A DNA stretch of 64,000 bases from positions 248,001 to 312,000 of the forward strand of contig JAIQDT010000833.1 in assembly GCA_021521415.1 (NCBI GenBank), written 5' to 3'. The notes beneath the pieces were generated by a model. It was not told the DNA's origin. It worked only from the letters and a program-made list of their open reading frames with translations, and made no database searches. This document shows positions 54,363 through 63,609 of this stretch, one piece after another. The stretch comes from Bidens hawaiensis. Taxonomy: Eukaryota; Streptophyta; Magnoliopsida; Asterales; Asteraceae. Both the position numbers and the translations under genes were made by a program. The stretch's first letter is position 1, and each line of letters starts with the position of its first letter.

Positions 54363-56218
54363 AGTTCTTTTTGTTTTTTTGTTGAAATGGCAATATATTA
54401 AAAGAAAAAAGGGGAAACTCACAAGTAGCAAGAAGCCTGTTGGTACAACAACGAAATGAAAACAAGCACAGAAAACAACAAAGCATAAATAAAACAACCT
54501 ACAACAGGAAATTCATAAAGTTAAATTCACACCACTTCTCCCAATCTATAGATGAACTTTTGCTTCTATTATTCACCCATAGAAATGAATTTATCTTGAT
54601 TTCGTTTATCACATTGGTCGTCAAAAAAGCATTACCTTTGAAGACCCTATTATTCCTTGATTTCCAAATCATCCAACACGTAACCACAAAAACAGCTTCT
54701 ACCGCCTATCTTTCCTCCTTGTTTCTCTTGTTCAGATTTAGATATTTTAGCAGGTCCTGAACAAAAACAAAATTCATGACTTTAGGAAACTTCACCCTAT
54801 CTTAAATAATAGATCAAGTATACCTCACTTTTGAACAATGTATAATAAAATGTATAGCCGTTTCTGGATGCCCATCACAAAGCCAGCCATTACTATTACC
54901 AACATCAACCCCCTATGTGCCAAAGCCACTCTTGTAGCTATTCGATCCAAAAGCAATCTCTAAATAAAACAATTAATTTTAATCGATACTAATTGAGCCA
55001 AAAATGAAACTCTACAACCTGCTGGCTATATTATCCAGTTCCCATCTTAGTGTTTTAACCAAAAGTGGGATGCTAACCTGTTTGACCTCTTCCATGCCCG
55101 CCGATCAGGTTTTTCACTAACGTTTATATTAGAAAGCAAATCTTCACAGTCTTTTAATTTTCTTCTTTGCTGTGCTGAGCGTGATGACCTCCGCCATCTC
55201 CATATCCACCTCTAGACATCATTCTCTTTAAGGTAACAATCTTGACACGAATATTTTTCTTACTTTCTAGTGCAAATAAAGAAGGATATTTAACCTTTAA
55301 TGGTTGTTCACAGGCCCATATGTCCAACCAAAATAGAGTTTTTTCTCCGATTCCTAATTGAACTTGCAACTTAACTGTATCATCCTGCTCCATTTTCATT
55401 ACTTGCAACCAAAATAGAGTTTTTTCATTATGGTTGTTCCCCTTTATTGACTTTTTCATCGGAATCGTCTCCCAAGTGATGTGACCCACATGTAGGGAGG
55501 CTATCACTTGAACCCAAAGGGCAGAATTCTCATTTTCATATCTAAACCACCATTATGATAACAAAGCAATATTGGCAGCCCTTAAACTACCCACTCCGAG
55601 TCCCCCACGTTCCTTGTCAAGCACTATCCTTTGCCAAGCCACCCAACTTATTTTTTCTTTATCTCCATCCCTCCCCCCCCCCCCTCTTCTCTAGGAACCT
55701 CCTTCTCTTGAGTTCAAGTTGTTTAAGCACATTCATTGGAGCTTTAACACTGAGAAGTAATATGTACCTAAACTTCCAAGAACAGATTTAATAAGAGTAA
55801 GTCGACCCTCAGAAGATAGTAGTTTTGCTTTCCACTTTGACAATTTTGCATCAAATTTGTTCAAGACTGGTTTCTGGTTCTTTCTGAGGCACATGTTTGC
55901 TTTGATTGGTAGTCCCAAGTGAATAAATGTAGCTTGGCCGATCTACAATTTAGCATCCTTGCCATCTCTTAAACCAAATTAAAATTCACCTTAACCCCAT
56001 ACAATGTGCTTTTTTTTTAATTTATTTTTACACCCAGAGTAATATAAAAACATCACAAAATGTGATTTAGGTTTTTAAAGTTGGAGGAGCACTATTCACC
56101 TAAGAAAACTGCATCATCCACGTAAAATAGATATGAAATAAGTGGGTCGTTTCTGGGTAACTGAATGCCTTTGAATAGTCCTTCTCTACATGTGGTTTTT
56201 ATCACAACTGAAGAGGTA
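54363..56218 (-). pseudogene. LINE (L1-type) ORF2, 3' part, broken
   Basis: On the - strand, in order: SYLFYVDDAVFLGE (RT active-site box, 56092-56160), KLSKWKAKLLSSEGRLTLIK and VLGSLGTYYFSV (55733-55918), GIGEKTLFWLDIWACEQPL (about 55250-55340), and WMIWKSRNNRVFKG near the end (54499-54687). This is the order of plant L1 ORF2 from RT to the C-terminal zinc-finger-type region. Several stops and frame changes make it dead. A T-rich run at 54364-54382 on the + strand is its A-rich 3' tail. The 5' half is cut off by the Gypsy LTR at 56219. Confidence 0.85.
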
Positions 56219-56299
56219 TGTACCCGCCTCAACACCAAGCAAGGCGGGTCAACCCACAAGATAAAGACATTATGAAGGCACAAAGCCAAAACCTAGGCG

Positions 56300-56540
56300 C
56301 ATGGCGCATACAAAACATGCTCAGGCATCATATGCTCGCGCATCACATATGCGCGCGGCGCATCAACGCGCGGCGCATATCACATGCTCTTGCACATCAC
56401 ATATGCTCGCGCGTCACATATGCGCGCGGCGCATATCACACGCTCGTGCATATCGCACCTGCGCATGAAATATCTGCGCGTGAGAATAAAAAGAAGACTT
56501 CACGCATCCTCAGGATGGGCGCATATCACACGTGCACATA
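56300..56540 (+). repeat. GCGCGCGGCGCAT repeats in the LTR
   Basis: Words catatgcgcgcggcgcat, catatgctcgcgc and cacgctcgtgcat alternate in degenerate units of about 30-45 bp. Strongly CpG-rich in an otherwise AT-rich region, so a likely site of dense methylation. Confidence 0.78.
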
Positions 56541-56803
56541 ATCAACCTCGTCCTTATCCAAATCAGGATTAGGGCAACCTTGATTGTGCACGTCAGACAA
56601 TCTTCCAGAAGGCATCTTTTTAAGGAGTAAGAATATGCTGATGTTGACAACTGCCAAATGAAAGGTCGACAACTCAGCATGACACATGTGCTACCACGTG
56701 ATTACAACCAACGAGAAAGCGCCAGGTGTCCCAGAGGGCACGTGGCGCAGTGCGATTGGAGGAGGCCAACGAGGTTGAGCCCAACCAGTAAAAACCCTAG
56801 CAC

Positions 56804-56811
56804 TATAAATA
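56804..56811 (+). promoter_or_regulatory. TATA box of the Tat LTR
   Basis: TATAAATA follows aaccctagcac. About 27 bp downstream begins the 61-bp duplication, so transcription probably starts within or just before it. Confidence 0.7.
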
Positions 56812-56837
56812 CAGCATCAACTCCACTTTGATGACAC

Positions 56838-56959
56838 ATTCATACTCAATCATTGACAGTTACAAGCAGTGATAACACATTCAATCATATTGAATTACAT
56901 TCATACTCAATCATTGACAGTTACAAGCAGTGATAACACATTCAATCATATTGAATTAC
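56838..56959 (+). repeat. Perfect tandem duplication, 2 x 61 bp
   Basis: Both copies begin attcatactcaatcattgac and end catattgaattac. By eye they are identical, so the duplication is recent. It lies in the presumed R/U5 part of the LTR. Confidence 0.9.
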
Positions 56960-57261
56960 TTTCACTCACAATCAGTTACAGAAAAACGGACAGACACACA
57001 ATCAAGAGAGTATTCAGCGATTCAGCAATACTCTTGAGATTCACTGACTCACACATTATGATCTTCTCCACAAAGATACTGATTCTCACGCCGGAGGGTT
57101 ACCCCAAAGAGGACCCCTCTGTCCCTTTCTGAGGGGTAAGTAACGGCGCTGTTCATTTTGTAGGTGGAAGAACACAGATCCAGAGGAACCATCGGTGAAA
57201 CAGTATAATCACACCCGAGGAAAGTAGATCTGCTACCAGGGAGTAGATCCACGTTTCTTCA

Positions 57262-57279
57262 TTGGCGCCATCCACTGTT
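57262..57279 (+). other. Primer binding site of the Tat element
   Basis: TTGGCGCCATCCACTGTT directly follows the LTR. TTGGCGCC starts are usual for Tat/Athila primer sites; the exact tRNA is not identified. Confidence 0.7.
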
Positions 57280-57328
57280 ACAAACGGCAATCAGATCTCA
57301 TCAGATCTATAAAAAAAAATCAATCACC

Positions 57329-60300
57329 ATGGTTTCTGGCGTTCGTAACGTTGATCAAGCTCTGGAGGATATTGAGCGTGAGGGTGTTAACGACGGACAG
57401 CAGGTTCTGAGGGTACCGCGTGATTCTACGCGTACCACCAGCAACCGTCCCTTCGTCACAACCCCTCACGGCCAGACTGAAACTCCTCCAGACGATCTCA
57501 CGTTACAAAACATGGCCGGCGCGAAACTGAAAGGACCAATGGGTCCAGAAGAAGAAGCAAATGATCCAAATGAATGGCTCATAAACGAGCAGCGGCGTCT
57601 GATGGAAAAGTATGAGGAAATGGTCAAACAAAAGAAGCTAGCCGATCAAACACAAAGGCAAGCGTTTGATAAACAGACTACAAAAAGGCCGCGCGCGCCG
57701 GAAGAAGGACATTCTATTCACACTGCACACACCGAGTTCAGTGATGAAGAGGTGCATAGCATGAGGAAGACGCGGGATACTCATGCAGGAAGCTCACAGC
57801 TCCGCGCGCCTGTGAACATGGCGCCTGGACCCAGAGCCGATCTGGATTTGCACATGCCGTACAGCCCACCAGTCAGAGGACAAGTGGACGTAACCACACC
57901 CTACAGACCAGCCATCTTGGTGAAGCACTCAAAGTTCACTGCGCGCATCGCGCAGGCACCCATCCAGCACAAGACCAAGATGCCAAGTGGCTTGGGTAAA
58001 TATGACGGCACGACAGATCCAGATGATTTTTTGCAAGGTTTCTATAACACGGGAAACCTAGAGAGCTGGACGATGCCAACATGGTGTCATATGTTTGCTC
58101 GCTGCCTCACGGGCGCAGCGCGGGTATGGTTCGAGAGCTTGCCGACAGGGCAAATTGATGGGTTCGAGGAACTATTAGAAAAGTTCCAAGCCCACTTCGT
58201 ACAGCAGCGCAGGCACACGCGCGATCCTGATGACATCATGCACTGCATACGCAGGAATGATGAAACGATTGAAGATTACATCACTCGTTTCAATCAGGAG
58301 TCCCTGGCAATCGGGGGTATAACTGAGCAACTCCTGCGCGTGGCCTTTATACAAGGCGCGCGCAGTGATCAGTTACGACGAGCTCTCGTAAGCAAAGATG
58401 GTATGCCCACCACGTGGGCCAAGTTAATGGAGGCATCGCGAGTTTTCGCGAGAAATGAGAAACAGATTGCCCAAGATAGGGCAAGAGAAAGAGCGCATCA
58501 GGCTGAATCACCGCGCAGCAAAGAGAAGAGGGCCAAACAGAACTCTGTATGGTCCAGGTTGCAGCCAACAAGTTTTTCTTCCGCAGAAAAACAAGCGCAA
58601 CCTAGCTCACCCCAGCCCCAAAAGGATGCTCGTAAACACGGGGAGGGTGACAAGAGGGAGGGCGGCAGAGATCCTAGCAGACCTCTGCCAAGAATATGGA
58701 CACCCCTCACTAAAACACCTTCACAGGTGTTAAGTACTGAGAATGTCCAATTCAAGCCCCCCAAGCAACTACACTACAAGGGACCGCAAAACAGTGGCAA
58801 ATATTGTGAATTTCACAGGTCCCCGGGCCACAACACCGACGCATGCCATCATTTAAAGGATGCGATCGAGAAGGATGTAAAGTCTGGCAGGCTGGCTCAC
58901 TTGGTGAAAAACCAAAGAATAGAAGATGAGCAACCGGAAGGAGCCTCTGCCAGCAAGAAATACAAAAGAATCTGTGTGGCTGAGGGGGGACGACAAGGGC
59001 AGACGTCAAAAAAGAGAAGCGCGCAAATCCACGGGGATTGGCGCGAGCAGCAAGTTATCTTCCCAAGAATCAGGGGAGGCCCTTCAATAAGCAGTCCTCT
59101 CGTCATCACCACGCACATTGCTCATTACGAAGTGTCAAAGGTCCTGGTGGACACTGGAAGTGAATCTGACATTATGTATGAGCAGTGTTTCAGAAAGTTA
59201 GACCCGGCAGACCAAGCGCGGCTAGAAATTGTGAACGCACCAATCTGTGGTGTTTCAAATGAAATCATCCATCCCCTAGGCCAGATTCAGTTTGAACTAA
59301 CTATGGGGGATGATGAGCACAAGCGAGCAGAAGTTGTCAACTTCTTGGTCTTGCCCACCACGTCATGCCACAATATGATCCTGGGTAGGGGAACGATTGC
59401 CCAATTTAATGCTATACCGTCGCCAGCTCACGGCGCATTGGGGTTCCCTACACCAACAGGCATAACATTTGTTTATCGCGATCATTTGTGCGCAGTGACA
59501 AGTACGCCGCGGGAAGGGAGAATGAAACTTCCAATGGCGGACAATGCGCCGGAGAAGTGGATTTTAAACCCAAAATTCCCCGAGCAGCCGGTCACAATTG
59601 GCGCTACCATTTCAGATGAAACAAGATTGAGAATGAAAAGGTTGCTCACAAAATACACGTCGGTCTTCGCGTGGCAACACTCCGATATGACTGGGGTCCC
59701 GCGGGACTTGGCGCAACATTCTCTAAACACGTTCAAGTCGGTGGAGCCAATTGCTCAGAAAAAGAGAATCATGGGGGATGAAAAGGCGAAGGCCATGAAT
59801 GAGCAAGTGGAGGACCTGTTGCGCGCAAACATCATCCGCCCGATCCGATACCAGACGTGGGTAGCCAATCCTGTGATGGTAAAGAAAAGCAACGGGTCAT
59901 GGAGGATGTGTATTGACTTCAAGGACCTCAACAAAGCATGTCCGAAAGACTGTTACCCCCTGCCAAACATCGATGCAAAGGTGGACTCCGTGGCGCCATT
60001 CAAGCTCAAATGTTTCCTGGATGCCTACAAAGGCTATCACCAGATTCAAATGGCACCACAAGACGAAGACAAGACGGCCTTCAGGACCGACAAGGGTGTT
60101 TTTTGTTACACAAAAATGCCCTTTGGTCTAAAGAATGCGGGCGCCACCTATCAGAGACTTATGGATTCGGTTTTCAGTGAACAAATCGGAAGAAATCTAG
60201 AAGTCTACGTTGATGATTTGGTGATCAAGAGCAGGGAGGAGAGACAAATGCTCAATGACATCGAGGAAACTCTTCAGCGCCTAACGGAAGTTAACATGAA

Positions 60301-61639
60301 GCTCAACCCGAGCAAATGTACTTTCGGCGCGGAAGAGGGGAAATTTCTTGGTGTAATGGTCACTAAGGATGGTTTCAAGGTGAACCCTGAGAAGGTGGAA
60401 GCCATCCTTAACATGCCTTCACCATCCACCATGAAAGAGGTTCAGAAGCTGAATGGTAGACTGGTGTCAATCAACAGGTTCCTAGCGAACCACGCCAAAA
60501 AATCTACTCCATTCGTTAACACTTTGAGGAACTGCTTGAAGAAGAGCCAATTCAAGTGGACGCCTGAGGCTGAGCAAGCTTTCACTGAGGTAAAAGAATG
60601 TCTCATAAAGCTGCCCGCGCTCACAGCTCCACTTCCTGGCGAAACCCTTACATTGTACTTGTCAGCTGGAGATCGCGCCATCGGCGCAGTACTATTGGTG
60701 GATCGCAAGGGGATCCAAACGCCAATATACTATGTGAGTCGGGTGCTGACAGACCCTGAGACGCGCTATTCCATCATGGAAAAGTTAGTTTTGTCACTAA
60801 CACACGCGTCGCGCAAGCTTCATAGATACTTCAATGGTCATCCTATTGAAGTACTGACTGGTTACAACATCCAGCAAGTCTTGCGACGCCCCGCGCTCTC
60901 CGGAAGGCTGACAAAGTGGGCGCTGGAATTAGGTGAACACACGATCACCTATAAACCTCGTCCAGCAATAAAGGGTCAAGTTTTAGCGGATTTCATCACG
61001 GAAATCCCAGAGGGAAAGATTGAAGAAGCTCAGCGCGAGGTAGACCCTCCGCGAGCAAATGATGAAGAAGATGTTTGGAGGCTATTCACTGATGGAGCCT
61101 CCAACAACGAAGGGTCCGGCGCAGGCCTCAAACTGGTGGACCCTGATAATCATGAATATACTTATGCTATTAGGTTGGACTTCAAGAGTACCAACAATGA
61201 GGCTGAGTATGAAGCCCTGCTGGCTGGTCTGCGCATCGCGCGCAAGTTTGGGGTTAAAGGACTAGAGGCGCATGTTGATTCTTACTTGGTAGCTGCTCAG
61301 GTCAACGGCCTATATGACGCCAAGGAGAACACAATGCCTCTGTATCTAGAGCAGGCAAAAAAGCTCGTTGAGCAGTTTGACTTCTTCAGAATCATACACA
61401 TCTCGCGCAGCGAAAACAAGTCCGCTGACGCGTTGAGTAAAATGGCATCAACTAATTTTGATCACTTTGGCAAAGATGTCAGGGTGGAAGTAATGAGCAG
61501 CCCGTCAGTGCAAACGCAATCGGTCCTTGTAATTCATACAACCCCTTCATCCTGGATAACTCCAATAATGGAATTCCTGAAGGAGGGGAAGTTACCGGAC
61601 GATCGCGCACAGGCGAGAAAGATAAGACACAAGGCGTAG
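57329..61639 (+). CDS. gag-pol: Gag-Pol polyprotein (gag, protease, RT, RNase H, second RNase H)
   Basis: 1436 codons without frameshift. The retrotransposon Gag domain spans about residues 215-340 (GKYDGTTDPDDFLQGF, DETIEDYITRFNQE). A CHHC-type finger YCEFHRSPGHNTDAC lies near 490. Protease has VLVDTGSESDIMY near 605. RT runs from about 840 to 1015 with YVDDLVIKS near 959. RNase H one is at about 1105-1225. A second, archaeal-like RNase H (LFTDGASNNEGSGAG, NNEAEYEALLAGL) spans about 1250-1375 and marks the Tat lineage. The start MVSGVRN at 57329 follows a short leader. The frame ends at a TAG after RHKA, but the same frame runs on into integrase. Products would form particles and copy the element RNA in the cytoplasm. 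Confidence 0.93.
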   Translation: MVSGVRNVDQALEDIEREGVNDGQQVLRVPRDSTRTTSNRPFVTTPHGQTETPPDDLTLQNMAGAKLKGPMGPEEEANDPNEWLINEQRRLMEKYEEMVKQKKLADQTQRQAFDKQTTKRPRAPEEGHSIHTAHTEFSDEEVHSMRKTRDTHAGSSQLRAPVNMAPGPRADLDLHMPYSPPVRGQVDVTTPYRPAILVKHSKFTARIAQAPIQHKTKMPSGLGKYDGTTDPDDFLQGFYNTGNLESWTMPTWCHMFARCLTGAARVWFESLPTGQIDGFEELLEKFQAHFVQQRRHTRDPDDIMHCIRRNDETIEDYITRFNQESLAIGGITEQLLRVAFIQGARSDQLRRALVSKDGMPTTWAKLMEASRVFARNEKQIAQDRARERAHQAESPRSKEKRAKQNSVWSRLQPTSFSSAEKQAQPSSPQPQKDARKHGEGDKREGGRDPSRPLPRIWTPLTKTPSQVLSTENVQFKPPKQLHYKGPQNSGKYCEFHRSPGHNTDACHHLKDAIEKDVKSGRLAHLVKNQRIEDEQPEGASASKKYKRICVAEGGRQGQTSKKRSAQIHGDWREQQVIFPRIRGGPSISSPLVITTHIAHYEVSKVLVDTGSESDIMYEQCFRKLDPADQARLEIVNAPICGVSNEIIHPLGQIQFELTMGDDEHKRAEVVNFLVLPTTSCHNMILGRGTIAQFNAIPSPAHGALGFPTPTGITFVYRDHLCAVTSTPREGRMKLPMADNAPEKWILNPKFPEQPVTIGATISDETRLRMKRLLTKYTSVFAWQHSDMTGVPRDLAQHSLNTFKSVEPIAQKKRIMGDEKAKAMNEQVEDLLRANIIRPIRYQTWVANPVMVKKSNGSWRMCIDFKDLNKACPKDCYPLPNIDAKVDSVAPFKLKCFLDAYKGYHQIQMAPQDEDKTAFRTDKGVFCYTKMPFGLKNAGATYQRLMDSVFSEQIGRNLEVYVDDLVIKSREERQMLNDIEETLQRLTEVNMKLNPSKCTFGAEEGKFLGVMVTKDGFKVNPEKVEAILNMPSPSTMKEVQKLNGRLVSINRFLANHAKKSTPFVNTLRNCLKKSQFKWTPEAEQAFTEVKECLIKLPALTAPLPGETLTLYLSAGDRAIGAVLLVDRKGIQTPIYYVSRVLTDPETRYSIMEKLVLSLTHASRKLHRYFNGHPIEVLTGYNIQQVLRRPALSGRLTKWALELGEHTITYKPRPAIKGQVLADFITEIPEGKIEEAQREVDPPRANDEEDVWRLFTDGASNNEGSGAGLKLVDPDNHEYTYAIRLDFKSTNNEAEYEALLAGLRIARKFGVKGLEAHVDSYLVAAQVNGLYDAKENTMPLYLEQAKKLVEQFDFFRIIHISRSENKSADALSKMASTNFDHFGKDVRVEVMSSPSVQTQSVLVIHTTPSSWITPIMEFLKEGKLPDDRAQARKIRHKA

Positions 61640-62785
61640 AATTATGAACTACTTGATGGTACAGTATATCGGCGCTCTTATCTTGGACCGCTCATGAAAT
61701 GCCTGGATGCTGAAGAAGCAAGCTATGTGATTAGGGAGATTCATGAAGGAATCTGCGGAATACACGCTGGCCCGCGCATGGTGGTTGCCAAGGCAATGAG
61801 CGCAGGCTACTATTGGCCAGGCATGTACTTGGATGCGCTAAAAGAAATCCAAAAATGCAAGGCATGTCAGAGCCACGCGCCAAACACCATGCGACCAAAG
61901 AACAACTTGATTCCAGTGACCTCCGCATGGCCTTTCCACAAATGGGCCATTGATATTGTGGGGCCCCTGCCGCAAGCGCAAGGCCGAGTGAAATTTTTGG
62001 TAGTGGCGATAGATTATTTCACAAAATGGGTTGAGGCCAAGCCGCTAGCAAGAATCACAGCTGAGGCGATGAAACAATTTATCTGGAGCCACATCATTTG
62101 CTGTTTTGGCCTTCCTATGGAAATTGTGAGCGACAATGGCAAACAATTCACTGACAGGAAGATATCCAGCTGGCTCAAAGAATTGCACATCAACCAAATC
62201 TTCACTTCGGTCTACCACCCTCAAGGGAATGGCCAAGTGGAGCGCGCGAATCAAAGTTTGTTAAATGGGCTTAAGAAAAGGTTGGAGGGGGAATCCCATT
62301 CTTGGATCGAAGAGTTACCTAATGTCCTGTGGGCGCACAGGACATTAAGCAAAACTAGCAACGGCGAATCCCCGTTCAGCCTAACCTATGGGACAGAGGC
62401 TATGATCCCAGCAGAAATTGGATGCCCATCCCATAGGGTACTCATGATGAGCAAGACTGATAACGAGCGCGAAAGAAGATTGGACCTCAACTTGCTTGAA
62501 GGACGCAGAGAAGCGGCTATCATCAATGAAGCCAAATACAAGAAAAAGCTGGAAAAATATTACAATCAGCGTGTTAAAGAATGCCACTTCAAGAAAAATG
62601 ATTTTGTCCTTCGAAACAATGAAGCTAGCCGCGCGATACCCCCAGGAAAAATGTCCCCCAATTGGGAGGGACCTTATCAAATTTCAGAAGATTTGGGGAA
62701 AGGCGCGTACACTTTAAAAGATTTGAATGGAAAAAAGATACCGCGCGCGTGGAACGCGGCACAGCTTAGAAAATGCTTCATGTAA
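61640..62785 (+). CDS. pol: Integrase portion of the Tat polyprotein, after an amber codon
   Basis: In frame with the preceding ORF, separated only by TAG 61637-61639. From the first Met at 61694 the zinc site is His 17, His 24, Cys 55, Cys 58, and the catalytic triad is Asp 87 (WAIDIVGP), Asp 147 (VSDNGKQF) and Glu 183 (GQVERANQ), with exact D35E spacing. The C-terminal part has a PNWEGPYQISE motif and ends RKCFM. All key residues are intact. Alone it has no obvious start signal, so a single nonsense mutation in one polyprotein is the simplest reading. It would insert element DNA into chromosomes. Confidence 0.9.
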   Translation, partial: NYELLDGTVYRRSYLGPLMKCLDAEEASYVIREIHEGICGIHAGPRMVVAKAMSAGYYWPGMYLDALKEIQKCKACQSHAPNTMRPKNNLIPVTSAWPFHKWAIDIVGPLPQAQGRVKFLVVAIDYFTKWVEAKPLARITAEAMKQFIWSHIICCFGLPMEIVSDNGKQFTDRKISSWLKELHINQIFTSVYHPQGNGQVERANQSLLNGLKKRLEGESHSWIEELPNVLWAHRTLSKTSNGESPFSLTYGTEAMIPAEIGCPSHRVLMMSKTDNERERRLDLNLLEGRREAAIINEAKYKKKLEKYYNQRVKECHFKKNDFVLRNNEASRAIPPGKMSPNWEGPYQISEDLGKGAYTLKDLNGKKIPRAWNAAQLRKCFM

Positions 62786-63609
62786 AAGTTCAAATATGTA
62801 ATCAAGGCTTTTAAGCCATCATGAATGATGATTCGCGCTATCTTTCAATATTTGTTCTATTACCTTTGCATACATGTTTCACACTTCCTTTATTAATTTG
62901 GAGCAATATGACAACACTATATTGACTTCAAAACAAAATAAAACGAAGTAAAACATACATGCGCGAGCCTTAGCTCAAACGCGTTAACGAGTCTTAACTC
63001 TAAAACATCAGGGCCTTAGCCCAAACATACGAGCCTTAGCTCAAACACGTTAATGAGTCTTAACTCTAAACACGTCAGGGCCTTAGCCCAAAACAAAGAG
63101 CCTTAGCTCAAAACACTCACAAACATCCATCTTACATCCCGCGCAGCTTGATCATAAAACTCCTTAAACGACTAAGGCAAAGTACATGCCATAACATAGT
63201 TGTTAAGGTCTCAGGTCGAGATCGCGCGAGGAATCATAGTGGATATCTGAGTAACACATGCTGACATGTAATGGCTAAAACTCATACTTCCATGTAAAAA
63301 CAGCGCGACTATGACGCGCGAAAAAGGAATTGTGAAAAGTTATCGCGCATGTCAGCATAAACAAGATGCTGCGAAACCACTTACAAAATACGACTATGGT
63401 TAAGTGAATAATTTCCTTACAACCTTGTTCTTATTTTAACGTGCAACCATATCTTATATCTATACAAGCAAACATGAAGAGATGAATGGAAATGCGCAAG
63501 ATGTGAAAAGGAGAAAACAAGTTTCATTCCATTGCATTGAAATTTACAAGTATGATGAGTTACAAATTACAAGTACAAAAAAAAAATACAAAATTCGATG
63601 AAGGGCTTC
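62786..63609 (+). other. 3' untranslated region of the Tat element with CCTTAGCTCAAA repeats
   Basis: At about 62966-63110 a unit of about 60 bp recurs: gagccttagctcaaac, then gttaaygagtcttaactcta, then cagggccttagcccaaa. The words are partly self-complementary. No coding sequence on the + strand. Confidence 0.7.

Larger units (their letters stand above)
56219..57261 (+). repeat. 5' LTR of the Tat element
   Basis: It starts TGTACCCGCCTC and ends CGTTTCTTCA just before the primer site. Start is inferred from where LINE similarity stops and from the TG; without the 3' LTR it is not confirmed. It contains GC-rich repeats, a TATA box and a 61-bp duplication. Confidence 0.72.

Noticed and set aside
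61637..61639. TAG as a programmed readthrough site between RNase H and integrase
   Set aside because: The downstream context AATTAT is not a known readthrough context, and Tat elements normally run through here in one frame. A point mutation is simpler.
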